DNA of 64,000 nt from contig JADKHK010000005.1 in NCBI GenBank assembly GCA_016721845.1, positions 235,001 to 299,000 of the forward strand, given 5' to 3'. Numbering within the stretch: the stretch's first letter is position 1; each line of letters begins with the position of its first letter. Positions 11,456 to 20,951 of this stretch are shown here, piece by piece. This stretch comes from Lysobacterales bacterium. Lineage in GTDB: Bacteria > Pseudomonadota > Gammaproteobacteria > Xanthomonadales > Ahniellaceae. Both the position numbers and the translations under genes were made by a program. The notes under the pieces are model-generated. The model did no database searches. It was not told where the DNA came from and saw only the letters and a program-made list of their open reading frames with translations.

Positions 11456-12502
11456 ATGTTCAAGAGCCTGCGCGGCGTCTTCTCGAACGATCTTTCGATC
11501 GATCTCGGCACTGCCAATACCCTCGTCTATACCCGCGGTCAGGGCATCGTCCTGAACGAACCCTCGGTCGTCGCCATTCGTCAGGACCGCGGTCCCGGCG
11601 GCCCCCGTGCCGTCGCTGCAGTGGGTTGGGAAGCCAAGCGCATGCTGGGCCGTACCCCCGGCAACATCGTCACCATCCGTCCGATGAAGGATGGTGTCAT
11701 CGCCGACTTCACGATGGCCGAGCAGATGCTGCAGCAGTTCATCAAGAAGGTGCACAAGTCGCGCTTCCTGCGACCGAGCCCGCGCGTGCTGATCTGCGTG
11801 CCCTACGGTTCTACCCAGGTGGAGCGTCGTGCGATCAAGGAATCGGCCGAGAATGCCGGTGCCCGCGATGTCTACCTGATCGAGGAGCCGATGGCGGCCG
11901 CCATCGGTGCCGGCATTCCGGTGCACGAGGCGCGCGGCTCGATGGTCGTCGACATCGGCGGCGGCACCTCGGAAGTCGCGGTGATCTCGTTGAACGGCAT
12001 CGTCTACGCCGCGTCGGTGCGCATCGGCGGCGACAAGTTCGACGAAGCCATCATCAACTACGTGCGCCGCAACCACGGCACCCTGATCGGCGAATCCACG
12101 GCCGAGCGCATCAAGATCGAGATCGGTTGCGCTTACCCGCAGTCGGACGTGCGCGAGATCGAAGTCTCCGGCCGCAATCTCGCCGAAGGCGTGCCGCGCA
12201 TGTTCACGATCAATGCCAACGAGATCCTCGAAGCCCTGCACGAGCCGCTGGCCGGCATCGTCGGTGCGATCCGCGCCGCGCTCGAACAGACGCCGCCGGA
12301 ACTGTGCTCGGACGTGGCCGAACGCGGCATCGTGCTGACCGGTGGTGGCGCCCTGCTCAAGGATCTCGATCGCCTGATCTCGGAAGAGACCGGTCTCGCC
12401 GTGCATGTCGCCGACGATCCGCTGACCTGCGTCGCCCGTGGTGGCGGCCGTGCACTCGAGTTGATCGACCTGCACGGCAGCGAATTCTTCTCGCCGGAAT
12501 AA
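11456..12502 (+). CDS. mreB: Rod shape-determining protein MreB
   Basis: 348-residue bacterial actin. Phosphate-1 loop SIDLGTANTLVY, phosphate-2 region DIGGGTSEVAVISL and the adenosine motif GIVLTGGGALLKDLD are all present. Filaments under the inner membrane direct the elongasome (MreC, MreD, RodA, PBP2). The start at ATG 11456 gives the normal N-terminus MFKSLRG. It is the first gene of a long plus-strand unit; mreC follows after 21 bases. Confidence 0.98.
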   Translation: MFKSLRGVFSNDLSIDLGTANTLVYTRGQGIVLNEPSVVAIRQDRGPGGPRAVAAVGWEAKRMLGRTPGNIVTIRPMKDGVIADFTMAEQMLQQFIKKVHKSRFLRPSPRVLICVPYGSTQVERRAIKESAENAGARDVYLIEEPMAAAIGAGIPVHEARGSMVVDIGGGTSEVAVISLNGIVYAASVRIGGDKFDEAIINYVRRNHGTLIGESTAERIKIEIGCAYPQSDVREIEVSGRNLAEGVPRMFTINANEILEALHEPLAGIVGAIRAALEQTPPELCSDVAERGIVLTGGGALLKDLDRLISEETGLAVHVADDPLTCVARGGGRALELIDLHGSEFFSPE

Positions 12503-12523
12503 GCGCCGCGTCGGGAGTTCGCC

Positions 12524-13456
12524 ATGCCGGTCTACAGCGCTGAAGGCGCGCCGCTGTTCTCGGAAGGGTCGGGCGGCTCGCTGCGTTTGCTGGCCTACCT
12601 GGCGATCGCCGCCGCCCTGATGGCGGTGGATTTGCGCACCGGCCTGCTGCATCAGGCGCGCGCCGCTGCGGGCGCGGTGGTCGCGCCGCTGCAGACGATC
12701 GCGACGGCGCCCTTGCGGGTCGCCAAGGCGGCACGTGAAGCGACGGTGCAGCGCGCCGGCCTGGTGACCGAGAACGCCGACCTGCGCAAGCAACTGCTGT
12801 TCGCGCAGGCCAAGCTCGATCGCCTGGCGATCGTGCAGGAGCAGAACAATCGCCTGCGCGAACTGCTCGATGCGCGGCAGAAACTCGGACTGAAGGCGCA
12901 GTTGGTCGAGCTGATCGATGTCGATCTCGATCCGTACCGGCACCGCATCCTGATCAACCAGGGCAGCATGCATGGGGTCTTCGTCGGTGAAGCGGTGATC
13001 GATGCCAAGGGACTGGTCGGGCAGGTGCTCGACGTCGAGCAGGAGCATGCGACCGTGATCCTGCTGAGCGATCCCAGTCATGCCGTGCCGGTGCGCGTGC
13101 AACGCACCGGCCTGCGCGTGATCGCCTATGGCAGCGGCGACCCTGCGCGCGTGGAATTGCCGCATGTCCCGTTCAGTGCCGACATCAAGGTGGGCGACTT
13201 GCTGGTCACGTCCGGCATCGGCGGGCGCTTCCCGCCGGGTCTTCCGGTCGCGATCGTGTACGAAGTGCAGACCGACAACAGTGCAACTTTTGCGGTGGCG
13301 GAAGCACGCCCGCTCGCAGGGATCTCCAATGCCGCCGAACTGCTGCTGGTCAGCGACGAAGCCCTGGCCCTGAGCCCCTTGCCGGCACCGGACAGCGAGT
13401 TCGTCGGGCCGCCCGAAGGTCTGGGCGCCGGTGCGCCGGTCGAGGAATCGCCATGA
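12524..13456 (+). CDS. mreC: Rod shape-determining protein MreC
   Basis: 310 residues. A single membrane segment lies near residues 20-40 (LLAYLAIAAALMAV). A short coiled coil with heptad leucines follows (ENADLRKQLLFAQAKLDRL), then the periplasmic beta-barrel domains that activate PBP2. The motif TSGIGGRFPPGLPVA is a hallmark of MreC. GGGAG lies seven bases before ATG 12524. The stop overlaps mreD by four bases. Confidence 0.96.
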   Translation: MPVYSAEGAPLFSEGSGGSLRLLAYLAIAAALMAVDLRTGLLHQARAAAGAVVAPLQTIATAPLRVAKAAREATVQRAGLVTENADLRKQLLFAQAKLDRLAIVQEQNNRLRELLDARQKLGLKAQLVELIDVDLDPYRHRILINQGSMHGVFVGEAVIDAKGLVGQVLDVEQEHATVILLSDPSHAVPVRVQRTGLRVIAYGSGDPARVELPHVPFSADIKVGDLLVTSGIGGRFPPGLPVAIVYEVQTDNSATFAVAEARPLAGISNAAELLLVSDEALALSPLPAPDSEFVGPPEGLGAGAPVEESP

Positions 13457-13944
13457 GCCGCAGCCGATCATTGACCGCCTGGTTGCTGCTCAGCATTGTC
13501 CTGGCTTCGGTCCTGACCCTGATCGCCCTGCCCGAGCCGTTGCGCGTGTTGCGTCCGTTCTGGCTGGCCCTGATCGTCATCTACTGGACGATCGAAGCGC
13601 CCGAGCACTACGGCATCGGCTTTGCATTCCTGCTCGGGCTGCTGCAGGACGTGCTGATCGGCACGGTGCTGGGCGAGCACGCGTTCCGACTCGCGATCAT
13701 CAGCTTCATCGTGTTGCGTTTTCGCTCGCGCATGCGGTTCTTTCCGATGTGGCAGCAGGCGCTGGCGGTCGGTGCGTTGCTGCTGAACGACCGCATCGTG
13801 GTGCTGCTGCTGCGTGCGATCGCCGGCGAATTCGCGATCGACTGGCGCTACTGGCTGGCGCCGCTGGTCGGTGCGGCGCTGTGGCCCTGGATCTTCCTGT
13901 TGCTCGATGATCTGCGTTCGCGCGGACGGCAACGCGACGCATGA
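13453..13944 (+). CDS. mreD: Rod shape-determining protein MreD
   Basis: 163-residue polytopic membrane protein with about five or six hydrophobic helices. The family segment GFAFLLGLLQDVLIGTVLGEHAF (given here by its positions, about 58-80) is present, including the Gly-Leu-Leu-x-Asp motif. It forms the membrane partner of MreC. It overlaps mreC (13453-13456) and mrdA (13941-13944) by ATGA junctions. Confidence 0.94.
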   Translation: MSRSRSLTAWLLLSIVLASVLTLIALPEPLRVLRPFWLALIVIYWTIEAPEHYGIGFAFLLGLLQDVLIGTVLGEHAFRLAIISFIVLRFRSRMRFFPMWQQALAVGALLLNDRIVVLLLRAIAGEFAIDWRYWLAPLVGAALWPWIFLLLDDLRSRGRQRDA

Positions 13945-15815
13945 TCAGGTTCGGGCGCAGCAGGCGTGCGGTGAAGGATCCGGTGCAGGAGTCCAACCTG
14001 TTCCGCGTCCGGGCTGCCGAGGGTTTCCTGATCATCGCGATCTGCCTTGCGGTGCTGGTGGCCCGTTATGTCTGGCTGCAAGTGCTGCGCCACGACGAAT
14101 TCAGCGGCCGTGCCGACGAAAACCGGATCAAGCTCAAACCGTTGCCGCCGAGTCGAGGCCTGATCTACGACCGCAACGGGGTGCTGCTGGCCGAGAACAT
14201 CCTCGATTACCGTCTGGAGCTGATTCCGGAGCAGGTCGGCGATGTCGCGGAGACCTTGCAGCGGCTCGGTCAGGTGATCGCGATTTCGGCCGACGATCGC
14301 GACCAGTTCGAGGCGCTTCGCAAGGTCAAGCGGCGCTTCCACAACATTCCGCTGCGCTATGCGTTGAGCGAGCAGGAAGTGTCGCGCTTCGCGCTCGAGC
14401 GGCATCGTTTCCCGGGCGTGGAAGTGGTGCCTTATCTGACCCGTTTCTATCCGCAGGGCAGTGATTTCGCGCATGTCATCGGCTACGTCGGACGCATCGA
14501 CAGCGAAGACCGCGAGCGCCTGGAAGAGGCGCGCTACAGCGCGACCACGCACATCGGCAAGACCGGCATCGAGCGCTACTACGAAGACCTGCTGCTTGGC
14601 GACGTCGGTTACGAACGCATCGAAACCAATGCCGAAGGCCGCGCGCTGCGCGTGCTCGGGCGCGTGCCGTCGAAGCCGGGCCAGCATTTGCGCCTGAGCA
14701 TCGATGCCCACCTGCAGCGGGCGACCGTGGCGGCTTTTGCCGGACGCCCCGGCGCTGCGGTCGCGATCGATCCGCGCAATGGCGAAGTGCTGGCGATGGT
14801 GTCGCAGCCGGCCTTCGATCCGAATCTGTTCGTCAACGGCATTTCGCGTCGCGATTACGCCGATCTGCTGAATGCCGTGCAGCGGCCGCTCTACAACCGT
14901 GCCGTACTCGGCGGTTACGAGCCGGGTTCGACGATCAAGCCGTTCATCGGCCTCATGGGCTTGCGGCTCGGGTTGCGCACGCCGGAAACCACGATCTGGT
15001 CGAGCGGCGAATACCGCCTGCCCGGACAGAACGCGGTCTGGCGCGACTGGAAGCGCGGCGGCCATGGCACGGTGAATCTGCGCGAGGCGCTGGCGCAGTC
15101 GGTGAATACCTATTTCTACGATCTCGCGGTCGACACCGGCATCGATCGCATGGAACCCGAGATGCGTGCTTTCGGCTTCGGTGCGCCGACCGGTCTCGAC
15201 CTGACCGGCGAGCCCTCCGGGGTGGTGCCTTCGCGCAGCTGGAAGCAGAAGCGCTTCGGCAAGGCCTGGTATCCGGGCGAGACCGTGATCGCCGGCATCG
15301 GGCAGGGCTATTGGGTGGTGACGCCGGTGCAGCTCGCGCATGCGCTGGCGACGCTGGCAGCGCGTGGGGTGTCGCATCCGCCGCACCTGCTGATGAGCCT
15401 TCAGGCAGGCATCGATACACCGCCGCAACCGGTGCCGATCGCCGCGAACGGCCCCCCGATCGTTGCCGCGCCGGAAATGTGGGAGGCAGTCCGCGACGGC
15501 ATGGAAGCGGTGATGCATTCGCCGACCGGCACTGCGCGCGCGTTCGGCATCGACGCGCCCTATCGCATCGCCGGCAAGAGCGGCACCGCCCAGCGGGCGC
15601 GCCGTCGTGGCAATCAGGAATACAACGAGAACACCACGCCGGAGCATTTGCGGCATCAGGCGCTGTTCGTGGCCTTTGCGCCGGCCGATGCGCCGACGAT
15701 CGCGGTCGCGCTGGTGGTCGAACATGGCAGCAGTGGTTCGAAGGCGGCGGCACCGGTGGCGCGCGCGATCCTCGATGCCTACCTGCTTCGACCGAAGCCG
15801 GAGCCGGCACCGTGA
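13941..15815 (+). CDS. mrdA: Penicillin-binding protein 2 (peptidoglycan D,D-transpeptidase)
   Basis: 624-residue class B PBP of the elongasome. An N-terminal membrane anchor lies at about residues 27-50 (FLIIAICLAVLVARYVW), followed by the pedestal domain with SRGLIYDRNGVLLAEN. In the transpeptidase domain the nucleophile serine is in EPGSTIKPF near residue 333, the second motif is SVN (AQSVNTYFYD) and the third is KSGT (AGKSGTAQ). It cross-links new side-wall peptidoglycan with RodA. It is joined to rodA by a GTGA overlap. Confidence 0.97.
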   Translation: MIRFGRSRRAVKDPVQESNLFRVRAAEGFLIIAICLAVLVARYVWLQVLRHDEFSGRADENRIKLKPLPPSRGLIYDRNGVLLAENILDYRLELIPEQVGDVAETLQRLGQVIAISADDRDQFEALRKVKRRFHNIPLRYALSEQEVSRFALERHRFPGVEVVPYLTRFYPQGSDFAHVIGYVGRIDSEDRERLEEARYSATTHIGKTGIERYYEDLLLGDVGYERIETNAEGRALRVLGRVPSKPGQHLRLSIDAHLQRATVAAFAGRPGAAVAIDPRNGEVLAMVSQPAFDPNLFVNGISRRDYADLLNAVQRPLYNRAVLGGYEPGSTIKPFIGLMGLRLGLRTPETTIWSSGEYRLPGQNAVWRDWKRGGHGTVNLREALAQSVNTYFYDLAVDTGIDRMEPEMRAFGFGAPTGLDLTGEPSGVVPSRSWKQKRFGKAWYPGETVIAGIGQGYWVVTPVQLAHALATLAARGVSHPPHLLMSLQAGIDTPPQPVPIAANGPPIVAAPEMWEAVRDGMEAVMHSPTGTARAFGIDAPYRIAGKSGTAQRARRRGNQEYNENTTPEHLRHQALFVAFAPADAPTIAVALVVEHGSSGSKAAAPVARAILDAYLLRPKPEPAP

Positions 15816-16930
15816 TCGATTTCGATCTGATGGCGCGGCTGGAACACCGGCTTGCGCGCTGGCTGAAGCGGCCGCGCGTCGATCTGGCCTTGCTCGCGGC
15901 CTTGCTGGCGGTCGCGGCGGCGGGTCTCGTGGTGCTCTTCAGCGCCAGTGCCGAAGACCCCGGTCAGGTCGTGAATCAGGCCCTGCGCCTGACCCTCGGC
16001 TTCAGCGTGTTGTTCGTGTTCGCGCGCATTCCGCCGACCGCATTCCGGACCTGGACGCCGTGGTTCTACGCCTTCACCGTGATGTTGCTGATCGCGGTGC
16101 TGATCTTTGGCGAAGGCCGCGGCGCCCATCGCTGGCTCGATTTCAAGCTGATCCGCTTCCAGCCCTCGGAGTTCGCCAAGCTGGCGTTGCCGATGATGGT
16201 CGCCTGGTACCTGCATGACCGCGCCCTGCCGCCGACCTGGCGCAATCTCGCCGTGTGCGCCGTGCTGATCGGGTTGCCGGCCGGACTGATCATGGACCAG
16301 CCCGATCTCGGCACCGCGCTGTTGGTCCTGGCCAGCGGTGCGTTCGTGGTCTTCCTCGCCGGGCTCAGCTGGGGTCGCATCGCATTGATCATCGGCGCTG
16401 CGCTGGCGGCTCTGCCGGTGCTCTGGCATGGCATGCACGAATACCAGCGCAACCGCGTGCGCATGTTCCTCGATCCCGAGGCTGACCCGCTGGGCAACGG
16501 CTGGAACATCATCCAGTCGCAGATTGCCGTCGGGTCCGGCGGTGTGGTCGGCAAGGGCTGGCTCGGTTCGACGCAGGCCCGCCTCGACTTTCTGCCCGAG
16601 CACACCACCGACTTCATCTTCGCGGTGTTCTCCGAAGAGTTCGGCCTGATCGGCGTGATCGCGATCATCGCCGCCTACCTGTTCATCATCGGCCGCGGAC
16701 TGTGGATTGCCGCGAACGCGCGCGATACCTATTCGCGCCTGCTGGCCGGTTCGATCAGCATGACGTTCTTCGTCTACGTCATGGTCAACGGCGGCATGAT
16801 CGCCGGGCTGATGCCGGTGGTGGGCGTGCCGATGCCGCTGGTGAGTTACGGCGGTACCTCGGCGGTCAGCCTGCTCGCCGGCTTTGGCATCCTGATGTCG
16901 ATTCACGCGAACCGCCTGCGCGGGCGCTAG
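15812..16930 (+). CDS. mrdB: Rod shape-determining protein RodA (SEDS glycosyltransferase)
   Basis: 372 residues with about ten membrane helices. SEDS family hallmarks are GAHRWLDFKLIRFQPSEFAKLA, QPDLGTALLV and the C-terminal GVPMPLVSYGGTS. It polymerises lipid II into glycan strands. The GTG start at 15812 overlaps the mrdA stop (GTGA) and gives the normal family length. The frame is open far upstream inside mrdA, and an in-frame ATG at 15830 is an alternative start. Confidence 0.96.
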   Translation: MIDFDLMARLEHRLARWLKRPRVDLALLAALLAVAAAGLVVLFSASAEDPGQVVNQALRLTLGFSVLFVFARIPPTAFRTWTPWFYAFTVMLLIAVLIFGEGRGAHRWLDFKLIRFQPSEFAKLALPMMVAWYLHDRALPPTWRNLAVCAVLIGLPAGLIMDQPDLGTALLVLASGAFVVFLAGLSWGRIALIIGAALAALPVLWHGMHEYQRNRVRMFLDPEADPLGNGWNIIQSQIAVGSGGVVGKGWLGSTQARLDFLPEHTTDFIFAVFSEEFGLIGVIAIIAAYLFIIGRGLWIAANARDTYSRLLAGSISMTFFVYVMVNGGMIAGLMPVVGVPMPLVSYGGTSAVSLLAGFGILMSIHANRLRGR

Positions 16931-16943
16931 GCTAGGGGCTTCC

Positions 16944-17957
16944 ATGAACGGATTTGGCATGACTGCACTGCTACGGCTTGTCCTGATCGTCCTCATCGCC
17001 TCCGTGCCGTCCCTCGCAGGAGCGAAAACGCGCGAGTCCCATCCGGGGGCCAACGCGCTGTTGCGCGAGCTGCGCCAGGAGACTCACGCCGATCGTGCGA
17101 CGGTACAGCGTTGGCGCACGCTGCTGGCGCAGGCGAAGAAGCAGGACAGCATCCTCGTCGCGATCAGTCGGCCGGCCGAGAAGACCAAGCCCTGGAAGGA
17201 CTATCGGCCCATTTTCATGACCGCCCAGCGTCGCGACGCCGGCATCGCCTTCTATCGCGACAACCAGGTCCTGCTCGACCAGGTCGCGCACGACACCGGC
17301 GTGCCGGCCGAGATCATCGTCGCGATCATCGGCGTCGAGACCAGCTACGGCCGCATCACCGGTTCTTACAAGGTCATCGATGCGTTGACCACGCTGGCGC
17401 TGTACTACCCGCCGCGTGCGCCGTTCTTTCGGGGCGAACTGAAGCAGTTGCTCAAGTTGGACGGCCAGTTCCCGCAGCCGCTGGAGGAGTTGAAAGGGTC
17501 CTATGCCGGTGCGATGGGCTGGGGCCAGTTCATGCCGACCAGCTTCGCGCAGTGGGCGAAGGATGGCGACGGCGATGGCCGCATCGACCTGTGGGCATCG
17601 AAGCCGGACATCGTGCACTCGGTGGCCAATTATTTTGTCGCGCATGGCTGGACCCGCGGTGCCCCCGTCACCGGCCGCGCGATCGCCGCGCCGGACGCGA
17701 CCTTGCCCGAGATCCGCGCCACCGAGACCATCCACAGCATCGATACGCTGGCCAAGGCCGGCTACACGCTGGCCGAGCAGTTCGATGGCACCTCACCGGC
17801 GACCTTGCTGGTGCTGGACGGTGCCGAAGGCACCGAACACTGGATCACCTTCCAGAACTTCTACGTGATCTCGCGCTACAACCGCTCGCCGCTGTACAGC
17901 ATGGCGGTCTGGCAACTGGCGCAGGAGATCGCGCGCGGCGCGACGGCGACACCGTGA
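16944..17957 (+). CDS. mltB: Lytic murein transglycosylase B
   Basis: 337 residues with an N-terminal signal peptide (LLRLVLIVLIASVPSLAGA). The catalytic glutamate is Glu132 in IIGVETSYGRITG. The segments SYAGAMGWGQFMPTSF and DGDGDGRIDLW are typical of the MltB/SltB35 family. It cleaves glycan strands with formation of 1,6-anhydroMurNAc. No lipobox cysteine is seen, so this may be a soluble or signal-anchored form. It starts 13 bases after rodA, and its stop overlaps the GTG start of rlpA. Confidence 0.95.
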   Translation: MNGFGMTALLRLVLIVLIASVPSLAGAKTRESHPGANALLRELRQETHADRATVQRWRTLLAQAKKQDSILVAISRPAEKTKPWKDYRPIFMTAQRRDAGIAFYRDNQVLLDQVAHDTGVPAEIIVAIIGVETSYGRITGSYKVIDALTTLALYYPPRAPFFRGELKQLLKLDGQFPQPLEELKGSYAGAMGWGQFMPTSFAQWAKDGDGDGRIDLWASKPDIVHSVANYFVAHGWTRGAPVTGRAIAAPDATLPEIRATETIHSIDTLAKAGYTLAEQFDGTSPATLLVLDGAEGTEHWITFQNFYVISRYNRSPLYSMAVWQLAQEIARGATATP

Positions 17958-18769
17958 TCGGGGCGCGTCTCGTCCTGGTCGGCGCGGTCGCGCTGCTCGC
18001 GGCCTGCGGACGCGACGGCGTGCGTCCGGGGGTGCCGCCCTCCGGTCCCGGCCGCGACAGCGCGCCAGTCGGGGATGTCGATGTCAGTCGGATCCCCGAG
18101 CCGGTGCCGCGTGCCGAGCCGCGCGCGCAGTACGGCAACCACTCGCCCTATACCGTGCTGGGTCGCAGCTATCGCGTACTGGACAGCGCCGAGGGTTACC
18201 GCGAACGCGGTGTCGCGTCGTGGTACGGCACCAAGTTCCACGGCAAGCTGACCTCGACGCGCGAACCCTACGACATGTATGCGTTCACGGCGGCGCACAA
18301 GACCTTGCCGCTGCCGACCTATGTGCGCGTGACCAATCTCGGCAATGGCGAGCAGCTGATCGTGCGCGTGAATGATCGCGGTCCCTTCCACGACGGCCGC
18401 ATCATCGATCTGTCGTATGCCGCGGCGATCCGCCTCGGCATTGCCGCCACCGGTACCGGCCTGGTCGAAGTGGAAGCCATCGATCCCGAGCATCCGCAGG
18501 CCGGCGCGTCGCCGCGCCCGCAAACCGCCACGCCGCATCCGCTCTATGTGCAGGCCGGTTCATTCGCCAGCCGCGATAATGCCGTGCGATTGCGTGATCG
18601 ACTGGAAGCGGCCGGTTTCGACGACCTTTTCCTCGATCGCGTGCTCACCCGCGGCGAGTTGTTCCATCGCGTGCGCCTCGGGCCGGTCGATTCGATCGAT
18701 GCGGCCGACGCGCTGATCGAACGTCTCGCCGCGATCGGCATCCGCGCTCTCTCGACGCAAGTCGAGTAA
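17954..18769 (+). CDS. rlpA: Septal ring lytic transglycosylase/lipoprotein RlpA
   Basis: 271 residues. The signal peptide ends in the lipobox LLAAC with Cys18 as the lipidation site. The double-psi beta-barrel domain includes GVASWYGTKFHGKLT, TREPYDMYAFTAAHKTLP and VRVNDRGPFHDGRIIDLS. A C-terminal SPOR domain (LYVQAGSFASRDNAVRLRD) binds denuded glycan strands at the septum. The GTG start at 17954 overlaps mltB by four bases (GTGA) and places the lipobox correctly. The frame is open further upstream inside mltB. Expected role: cleaving denuded peptidoglycan and daughter-cell separation. Confidence 0.95.
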   Translation: MIGARLVLVGAVALLAACGRDGVRPGVPPSGPGRDSAPVGDVDVSRIPEPVPRAEPRAQYGNHSPYTVLGRSYRVLDSAEGYRERGVASWYGTKFHGKLTSTREPYDMYAFTAAHKTLPLPTYVRVTNLGNGEQLIVRVNDRGPFHDGRIIDLSYAAAIRLGIAATGTGLVEVEAIDPEHPQAGASPRPQTATPHPLYVQAGSFASRDNAVRLRDRLEAAGFDDLFLDRVLTRGELFHRVRLGPVDSIDAADALIERLAAIGIRALSTQVE

Positions 18770-18797
18770 CCCTTCCCCATCGAGTTCCGCTGTGTCC

Positions 18798-20015
18798 ATG
18801 AATGTTTCCCTGAAGTCCCTGATCGTCGCGTTCGCCCTGTCCACCGGCGCCTTGGCGCAAACCGCCGCGCCGCCCGCGACGCCGCTGTCCCTGCCTGCGG
18901 GCGGAGCCGCGAACGTGGTCGCGCCGGTGCCGCCGCCACCGACGGTGAGCGCGAAGCAGTATGTGCTGGTCGACTACCAGACCGGCCGCGTGCTGGCTGA
19001 GCAGGGCGGCGACGAACGCGTGCCGCCGGCCTCGATCACCAAGGTCATGACCTCCTACGTCGTCGCCGCCGAACGCAAGGCCGGCAAGATCAAGGACACG
19101 GACCTGGTCACGATCAGCGAGAACGCCTGGCGGCACGGCGGCGCGGTCACCGATGGCTCGACCAGTTTCCTCGAGCTGAACTCGCAGGTGCCGCTTGGCG
19201 ACCTGCTCAAGGGCATGATCATCCAGTCCGGCAACGACGCATCGATCGCCATCGCCGAGCACGTGGCCGGTTCCGAATCGACCTTCGCGGCACTGATGAA
19301 CCAGTACGCCGAGAAGCTCGGCCTGAAGAATTCGCACTTCGTGAATTCGCATGGTCTGTTCGACCCCGAGCACTACATGAGCGCGCACGACATCGCCGAA
19401 CTGTCGCGCGCACTGATCCGCGATTTCCCCGAGGAGTATGCGCATTACTCGCTCAAGGACTACACCTGGAACGCACACACCCAGCGCAACCGCAACATCC
19501 TGCTGTGGCGCGACCCGAGCGTGGACGGCATCAAGACCGGGCATCTGAGTCAGGCCGGTTATTGCCTGGCCGCTTCCGCGAAGCGTGGCGACACGCGCCT
19601 GATCGCGGTGGTGATGAACACGGCCGGCGAGAAGGTGCGTGCCGACGAGGCGCACGCGTTGCTCAACTACGGCTTCCGCTTCTTCGAGACGCACAAGGTC
19701 TACGAAGCGATGGCGCCGGTCAGCGATGTGACGCTGTGGCATGGTGAAGCGGCCAAGGCCCGGTTGGGTGTTGCGCAGCCGGTGCTGGTCACGTTGCCGC
19801 GCGGGTCCTATCAGCGACTGGCCGCGACCATGAACGTGCAGAAACCTTTGTCCGCACCCTTGAACAAGGGCCAGGCCGTCGGCACCTTCAAGCTGGCGCT
19901 GGATGGCCAGACCGTCTACGAAGCGCCGCTTGTCGCGCTGGAAGATTACGCCGAAGGCGGATTCTTCAAGCGCATGAGCGATTCGGTCTGGTTGTGGTTT
20001 GACGACGGCGAGTGA
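18798..20015 (+). CDS. dacA: D-alanyl-D-alanine carboxypeptidase (PBP5/6 type)
   Basis: 405 residues counted from ATG 18798; an in-frame GTG at 18792 is an alternative start. A signal peptide ends near ALAQ. Active-site motifs are SITK (Ser79-Lys82), SGN (Ser144) and KTG (Lys246). The C-terminal PBP5 domain is followed by an amphipathic membrane-anchoring helix (GGFFKRMSDSVWLWF). It trims the terminal D-alanine of pentapeptides. It lies 28 bases after rlpA and 3 bases before ybeD. Confidence 0.96.
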   Translation: MNVSLKSLIVAFALSTGALAQTAAPPATPLSLPAGGAANVVAPVPPPPTVSAKQYVLVDYQTGRVLAEQGGDERVPPASITKVMTSYVVAAERKAGKIKDTDLVTISENAWRHGGAVTDGSTSFLELNSQVPLGDLLKGMIIQSGNDASIAIAEHVAGSESTFAALMNQYAEKLGLKNSHFVNSHGLFDPEHYMSAHDIAELSRALIRDFPEEYAHYSLKDYTWNAHTQRNRNILLWRDPSVDGIKTGHLSQAGYCLAASAKRGDTRLIAVVMNTAGEKVRADEAHALLNYGFRFFETHKVYEAMAPVSDVTLWHGEAAKARLGVAQPVLVTLPRGSYQRLAATMNVQKPLSAPLNKGQAVGTFKLALDGQTVYEAPLVALEDYAEGGFFKRMSDSVWLWFDDGE

Positions 20016-20018
20016 GTG

Positions 20019-20291
20019 ATGACTGAGCAGACGACGGAACGTGGCTTCACGTTTCCGACCACGCTGGAGGTGAGTGCAATGGGCGCGGCCGACGCCGGGC
20101 TGCTGCACATCGTGCCGGATGTGCTGGCGGGGGTCGGCGTCGACGTGATTGCTGGGTCCTTGCGCCAGCGGCCGTCGCGCGAGGGCCGCTACGTTTCGGT
20201 CACGGTCGCGTTCGCGTGCCCGGACCGGGAGACCTACGACGCCGTGCAGCGTGAACTGCGCGCGCATCCGGCGGTGAAGTGGACGCTCTGA
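20019..20291 (+). CDS. ybeD: DUF493 family protein YbeD
   Basis: 90-residue small protein of the YbeD/DUF493 family, an ACT-like ferredoxin fold of unclear biochemical role that is conserved between dacA and lipB in gammaproteobacteria. The segments FPTTLEVSAMGAADAGL, SREGRYVSVTV and DRETYDAVQRELRAHPAVKWTL are typical. GTG 20016 is also in frame, but ATG 20019 fits the family. Its end overlaps lipB by 13 bases. Confidence 0.9.
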   Translation: MTEQTTERGFTFPTTLEVSAMGAADAGLLHIVPDVLAGVGVDVIAGSLRQRPSREGRYVSVTVAFACPDRETYDAVQRELRAHPAVKWTL

Positions 20292-20950
20292 GCCCGCGAC
20301 CGCTGCAAGTGCGCCAATTCGGGCGCATGGCCTACGAACCGGTGTGGCGCGCAATGCAGCGCTTTACCGACACGCGCGGTGCCGACACCCAGGACGAACT
20401 CTGGGTGCTTGAACACGATCCGGTGTTCACGCTGGGTCAGGCCGGCAAGTGGGAACACGTGCTGTTGCCGGGCGAGATTCCGGTTGTGCCGGTCGATCGC
20501 GGTGGCCAGGTGACCTATCACGGTCCCGGCCAGATCGTTGCCTATCCCCTGTTCGACCTGCGGCGTCTCGGCATCGGCGTGCGCGAGCTGGTGCAGCGGA
20601 TCGAGCAGGCCATCATCGACACCTTGGCGCGTTACGACATCGTGGCCGCGCGCCGCGACGGCGCACCCGGCGTCTATGTCGGCGACGCCAAGATTGCCGC
20701 GCTCGGGCTGCGCGTGCGTCGCGGCTGTTCCTTCCATGGCCTCGCCTTCAATGTGCAAATGGACTTGACGCCTTTCGGGCGCATCAACCCTTGCGGTTAC
20801 CAGGGCCTGGCGGTGACCCAGGTGTTAGACTGCGGCGGCCCGGGCGCGCTGTCCGTGGTGGCCGCCGACCTGATCGACGCGATGTGCGTGCAGTTCGGCT
20901 TTGCCGCGATCGCAGCGGACGCACACCTACCCGAACCCGCGGACGCCTGA
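20279..20950 (+). CDS. lipB: Lipoyl(octanoyl) transferase LipB
   Basis: 223 residues. It transfers octanoate from acyl-carrier protein to lipoyl domains. Conserved features are the RGGQVTYHGPGQIVAYPL block, the catalytic lysine in VGDAKIAALGLRV, FHGLAFNV, and the catalytic cysteine in the INPCGY motif. A GTG start at 20279 inside the end of ybeD gives the expected N-terminus. A start further downstream at MAYEPVW is possible but would remove a family strand. It is followed by lipA after one base. Confidence 0.94.
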   Translation: MDALSPRPLQVRQFGRMAYEPVWRAMQRFTDTRGADTQDELWVLEHDPVFTLGQAGKWEHVLLPGEIPVVPVDRGGQVTYHGPGQIVAYPLFDLRRLGIGVRELVQRIEQAIIDTLARYDIVAARRDGAPGVYVGDAKIAALGLRVRRGCSFHGLAFNVQMDLTPFGRINPCGYQGLAVTQVLDCGGPGALSVVAADLIDAMCVQFGFAAIAADAHLPEPADA

Positions 20951-20951
20951 G

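Noticed and set aside
11429..13471. Long minus-strand open frame (680 codons) over mreB and mreC
   Set aside because: Antisense to well-supported genes; a product of GC-rich codon structure. Similar antisense frames at 20784-23648, 28873-31896 and 34236-36614 were rejected for the same reason.
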